From assembly GCA_905182075.1 (NCBI GenBank), contig CAJIZS010000001.1, forward strand, positions 248,001-312,000: a stretch of 64,000 nucleotides of DNA, given 5' to 3'. Source of the DNA: an uncultured Methylophilaceae bacterium (GTDB lineage Bacteria; Pseudomonadota; Gammaproteobacteria; Burkholderiales; Methylophilaceae). Below, piece after piece: positions 61,765 to 64,000 of this stretch (the stretch's first letter is position 1; every line of letters starts with the position of its first letter). The notes below the pieces were generated by a model. That model was not told the origin of the DNA, did no database searches, and worked only from the letters and a program-made list of their open reading frames with translations. The position numbers and the translations under genes were made by a program.

Positions 61765-62528
61765 GCAAAAATAAGACCAAAAATAATACGGCACTAATAT
61801 CTACTAGGCCATATGAAAAAAATATTGCTTTATTCAAAGAGCTTAAAAGTGCAAATGTCTTATTACTAAACCACCCTTTAACTGAAATTAAACCTCTTGA
61901 AAGATTATTAATAAGTTTGATTTCAATTATAAGTAATTTAGAAAATTATCAGCATATAATATTTATCAGTACGAATGCTGTTCAGTTTTTTGTTGAGCGC
62001 TTAAATAACCTTACAATAAAACTCCCTAGTAATATTACTTTTTCCTGTATTGGCCCTATGACTAAAGAAGCCCTTGAGAATAAGTTTGATATTAATGTAC
62101 ATTGCCCAAAAGAAAATTATGACTCTGAAAGTTTAATTAAAAATAAAATATTTGATTACATTCAAGATAAAAAAATTTTAATTATTCGGGGGACAGGTGG
62201 TCGGGAAACCTTAAAGAATTCACTTGAAGAAAAAGGCGCCAAAGTTGATTATGGTGAATGCTATATTCGAAACTACCTACCCATTGAACAAAAAAAATTA
62301 ACCCAAGAAATTAAAGAGTGCACTTCTATATTTATATTAATTTCAAGCTATGGCAGTGCATCAAATTTTAACCAGCATCATGGGCCATGGATTGAGGATT
62401 ATAAAACAAAATTTATTGTAAACCACAGAAATATTGCGTCTCTTTTAAAAAGTGGTTACTACGGCTCTCGCTTAAATGAAGTTATTGTTACAGATAATTT
62501 AACTGGAATCATTACTAGATATAATTAA
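61761..62528 (+). CDS. hemD: Uroporphyrinogen-III synthase
   Basis: Cyclises hydroxymethylbilane with D-ring inversion. The family is weakly conserved, but LISTRPYEKNIALFKEL at the start, HIIFISTNAVQFFVERL, SCIGPMTKEAL and KILIIRGTGGRETLKNSLEEKGAKVDYGECYIR are typical two-lobed HemD features. 255 residues, intact. The ATG overlaps the hemC stop (ATGA), so the two are coupled. No hemX/hemY follows, unlike many Betaproteobacteria. Confidence 0.92.
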   Translation: MSKNKTKNNTALISTRPYEKNIALFKELKSANVLLLNHPLTEIKPLERLLISLISIISNLENYQHIIFISTNAVQFFVERLNNLTIKLPSNITFSCIGPMTKEALENKFDINVHCPKENYDSESLIKNKIFDYIQDKKILIIRGTGGRETLKNSLEEKGAKVDYGECYIRNYLPIEQKKLTQEIKECTSIFILISSYGSASNFNQHHGPWIEDYKTKFIVNHRNIASLLKSGYYGSRLNEVIVTDNLTGIITRYN

Positions 62529-62533
62529 AATAA

Positions 62534-63546
62534 TTAATTATTTGCTTGCGGAGCGAAAGTAAAAGCATCAGCAAAAAATTCTTCTTCTGGAAGCCCTTTG
62601 CTTGTGAATTCATTAAAAGCAGCTTCAACTAAACCTGGAGCACCACAACAGTAGACTTGAATGTTTTCTAAATCCTAAAGATTCTAATTTTTCATAGATA
62701 CTTGGTAAAAACTCTTCCATTTCAGATTCATTTACTTCTGTACTTTGAACTTTATCAATTAAATTCATCAATTGATTTTGCCCAATCTAAACAAAGATTA
62801 TGCATATATAAATCGTCAAATTTACCGACACCTCTATATAAAAAGATTGGTCGCTTTATTTTATTAATACACATATCTTCAATTATTGATTTTATTGGCG
62901 CAAAACCTGTTCCTCCTGCAATAAAAATAATTGGTTTTACGCTTTCACGAAGGTAAAACTGGCCAATTGGTGCCTCAATTTTATGTATAGATTTCACTTT
63001 CATCTCTTCGAAAACATGATGAGTGAACTTACCTCCTTCAATCAACCTTAAATGAAGTTCAATTAAATCATCATATGGACTGCTAGCTATTGAAAAAGCT
63101 CTTCTAGAACCATCCTCCATTAAAAATTCAATATATTGCCCCGCCTTAAATTTTAGTACTTCATTTCCCGGAAGCTTAAGTAACATTTTCATTACCTCAT
63201 CATTAAGCTTCACAAGAGATTCAACGCGAACCGGGAAAATCTTTGGGGCATTCTCAGGTGCTATTTCTGCCTCTCTGGTTTGCACCACTAAATCTTCTGT
63301 TGCAAGAGCTTTACAACATAAGGTAAAACCATTTTCTTTTTCAGTATCAGAAAGATAGTCACTGTTCAATGGTTTGATTGCAACAAAAACTTTATTTATT
63401 ACTTTAGCCTTACAGGCTCCGCAGGATCCGTTTTGACAGCCATAAGGTATATTAATACCAGCTGAAATTGCTGCCTCTAAAATTGTTTGGCTTGGCCTAA
63501 CCAGAAAAGTCTTTCCGGAAGGCAAAATCTTTACGTTATAGCTCAT
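62534..63546 (-). CDS. 2Fe-2S ferredoxin/FAD-NAD reductase (CDP-6-deoxy-glucoseen reductase-like), frameshifted
   Basis: N-terminal plant-type ferredoxin: INIPYGCQNGSCGACKAKV and FTLCCKA hold the four cluster cysteines. FNR module: RRAFSIASSPYDDLIELHLRL for FAD, IFIAGGTGFAPIKSIIEDM for NAD, and after a break near 62675 VYCCGAPGLVEAAFNEF and GLPEEEFFADAFTFAP. Between them 62690-62760 (VQSTEVNESEMEEFLPSIYE) replaces the expected native segment and may be a patch. In Betaproteobacteria this gene is often annotated as ascD-like; its partner is unknown. Start ATG 63546 overlaps fxsA by 11 bases. Confidence 0.82.
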
Positions 63547-63964
63547 TATTTTTATCTTCGCCATCTTCTTCACGGCTAAACTCTCCCTCAATAACGTCAC
63601 CCTTGCCTTTAGTATTTGTTTTTTGTTGGTATTCATTTTTACTTACCTGTTCTTTAACGGGAATTAAAAGTAAAAATAAGGCAATAATATCTGTAAGTAC
63701 TCCTGGGAATAAAAATAATGCTCCAGCTAACAAGTTTTTAGCTGTCCCCATCAACAAGCCAATTGGGCTACCTCCTTGGCTCATTAGGCTCAATAACCTT
63801 GGTAGTACCAAAGATTTTTCCTCATTAATAAGTTGCCAGCCCAATATAGCCATAGTTATTAGGTAAACAAAAAACCACCACCCATACTGACTAAAAAGAT
63901 ATATCAGTCCAGCAATTTCAAAGCCAGGTAATAAAATTAAAGCAAGAATTAAGATTTTTCGCAT
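63536..63964 (-). CDS. fxsA: FxsA family membrane protein
   Basis: Intact 142 residues: ILALILLPGFEIAGLIYLFS, a second helix, QGGSPIGLLMGTAKNLLAGALFLFPGVLTDIIALFLLLIP, then a cytoplasmic Lys/Glu-rich tail. FPG-(V/F)-(L/I)-(T/S)D is the FxsA hallmark. Overexpression in E. coli eases F exclusion of phage T7; its normal role is unclear. It overlaps the downstream reductase, an unusual partner, whereas fxsA often precedes groESL. Confidence 0.93.
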   Translation of the reverse strand: MRKILILALILLPGFEIAGLIYLFSQYGWWFFVYLITMAILGWQLINEEKSLVLPRLLSLMSQGGSPIGLLMGTAKNLLAGALFLFPGVLTDIIALFLLLIPVKEQVSKNEYQQKTNTKGKGDVIEGEFSREEDGEDKNNEL

Positions 63965-64000
63965 AATTAATGAGTTATGATAAATTAAATTAGTTTAAGA

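Overview
The window is low-GC bacterial chromosome, dense and almost entirely housekeeping. Gene content and order point to a betaproteobacterium of the streamlined Methylophilales type (OM43 or freshwater Methylopumilus-like). Supporting signs are an S-adenosylhomocysteine riboswitch before ahcY; the strings rplM-rpsI-argC-(membrane protein)-bactofilin-erpA, spoT-ridA-recG-ubiC-ubiA, tyrS-rimP-nusA-infB-rbfA-truB-rpsO-pnp and argH<>hemC-hemD; zapA followed by 6S RNA; and Smg, YggX and ErpA. The taxonomic name is inference; no rRNA is present.

Two layers of damage must be kept apart from biology. (1) More than half of the genes run through two to five reading frames, often at homopolymers, while each gene's total length stays normal. 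This is the signature of uncorrected long-read indels. (2) At many places a native gene is interrupted by a short piece of an unrelated protein, usually replacing 20-90 residues of the native one. Examples are a sigma-54 piece at the left edge, a DegP-like piece in rpiA, flavobacterial T9SS, argE and argB pieces at 17.8-18.4 kb, a thiolase tail at 27.7 kb, an ABC ATPase in an L,D-transpeptidase, a histidine kinase in nusA, a phosphoribosyltransferase in tyrS, an S9 peptidase in gltA, a sugar-nucleotide dehydratase in the bactofilin, alanine dehydrogenase across yicC/gmk, and alphaproteobacteria-like GC-rich stretches in metK and valS. At least two junctions sit on a short motif shared by both proteins. 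The simplest reading is chimeric consensus from a mixed marine or freshwater community, not gene transfer.

Layout. 0-6.2 kb: rsmB, fmt, def, smg and a methyl-cycle block metF, ahcY (with SAH riboswitch), metK. 6.2-10.7 kb: dapF-xerC, cell-division factors and 6S RNA, DUF2237, EVE protein, beta-propeller. 10.8-14.2 kb: ilvA, rpiA, phoU, yggX. 14.2-17.2 kb: cobalamin riboswitch controlling btuB and a BtuM-like inner-membrane S-component, a compact two-membrane vitamin B12 uptake unit. 17.2-19.1 kb: tRNA-Phe, three tiny membrane proteins, a foreign insert, ferritin-like protein and tusA. 19.1-22.7 kb: valS and moeB. 22.7-27.5 kb: surface-glycan cluster (polytopic transferase, GtrA, GT2, GDP-mannose-epimerase-like protein, flippase). 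27.7-30.5 kb: a TPR protein and an L,D-transpeptidase that both end in an NTF2-like domain, then tRNAs His, Arg, Pro. 30.6-32.2 kb: folD and a DksA with a perfect tandem-repeat N-terminus. 32.2-41.7 kb: translation/transcription operon. 41.8-47.3 kb: anmK, gltA, erpA, bactofilin, argC, rpsI, rplM. 47.3-55 kb: ubiquinone synthesis, recG, ridA, spoT, rpoZ, gmk, yicC. 55-64 kb: rph-rdgB-hemW run, argH, hemC-hemD, a ferredoxin-type reductase and fxsA.

The most biologically interesting items are the B12 uptake unit with an S-component lacking the expected metal-binding cysteine, the SAH riboswitch with a readable candidate switch helix, the repeat-bearing DksA, the NTF2-tailed cell-wall pair and the Gtr-like glycan cassette. 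I found no CRISPR array, transposase, prophage or defence system.
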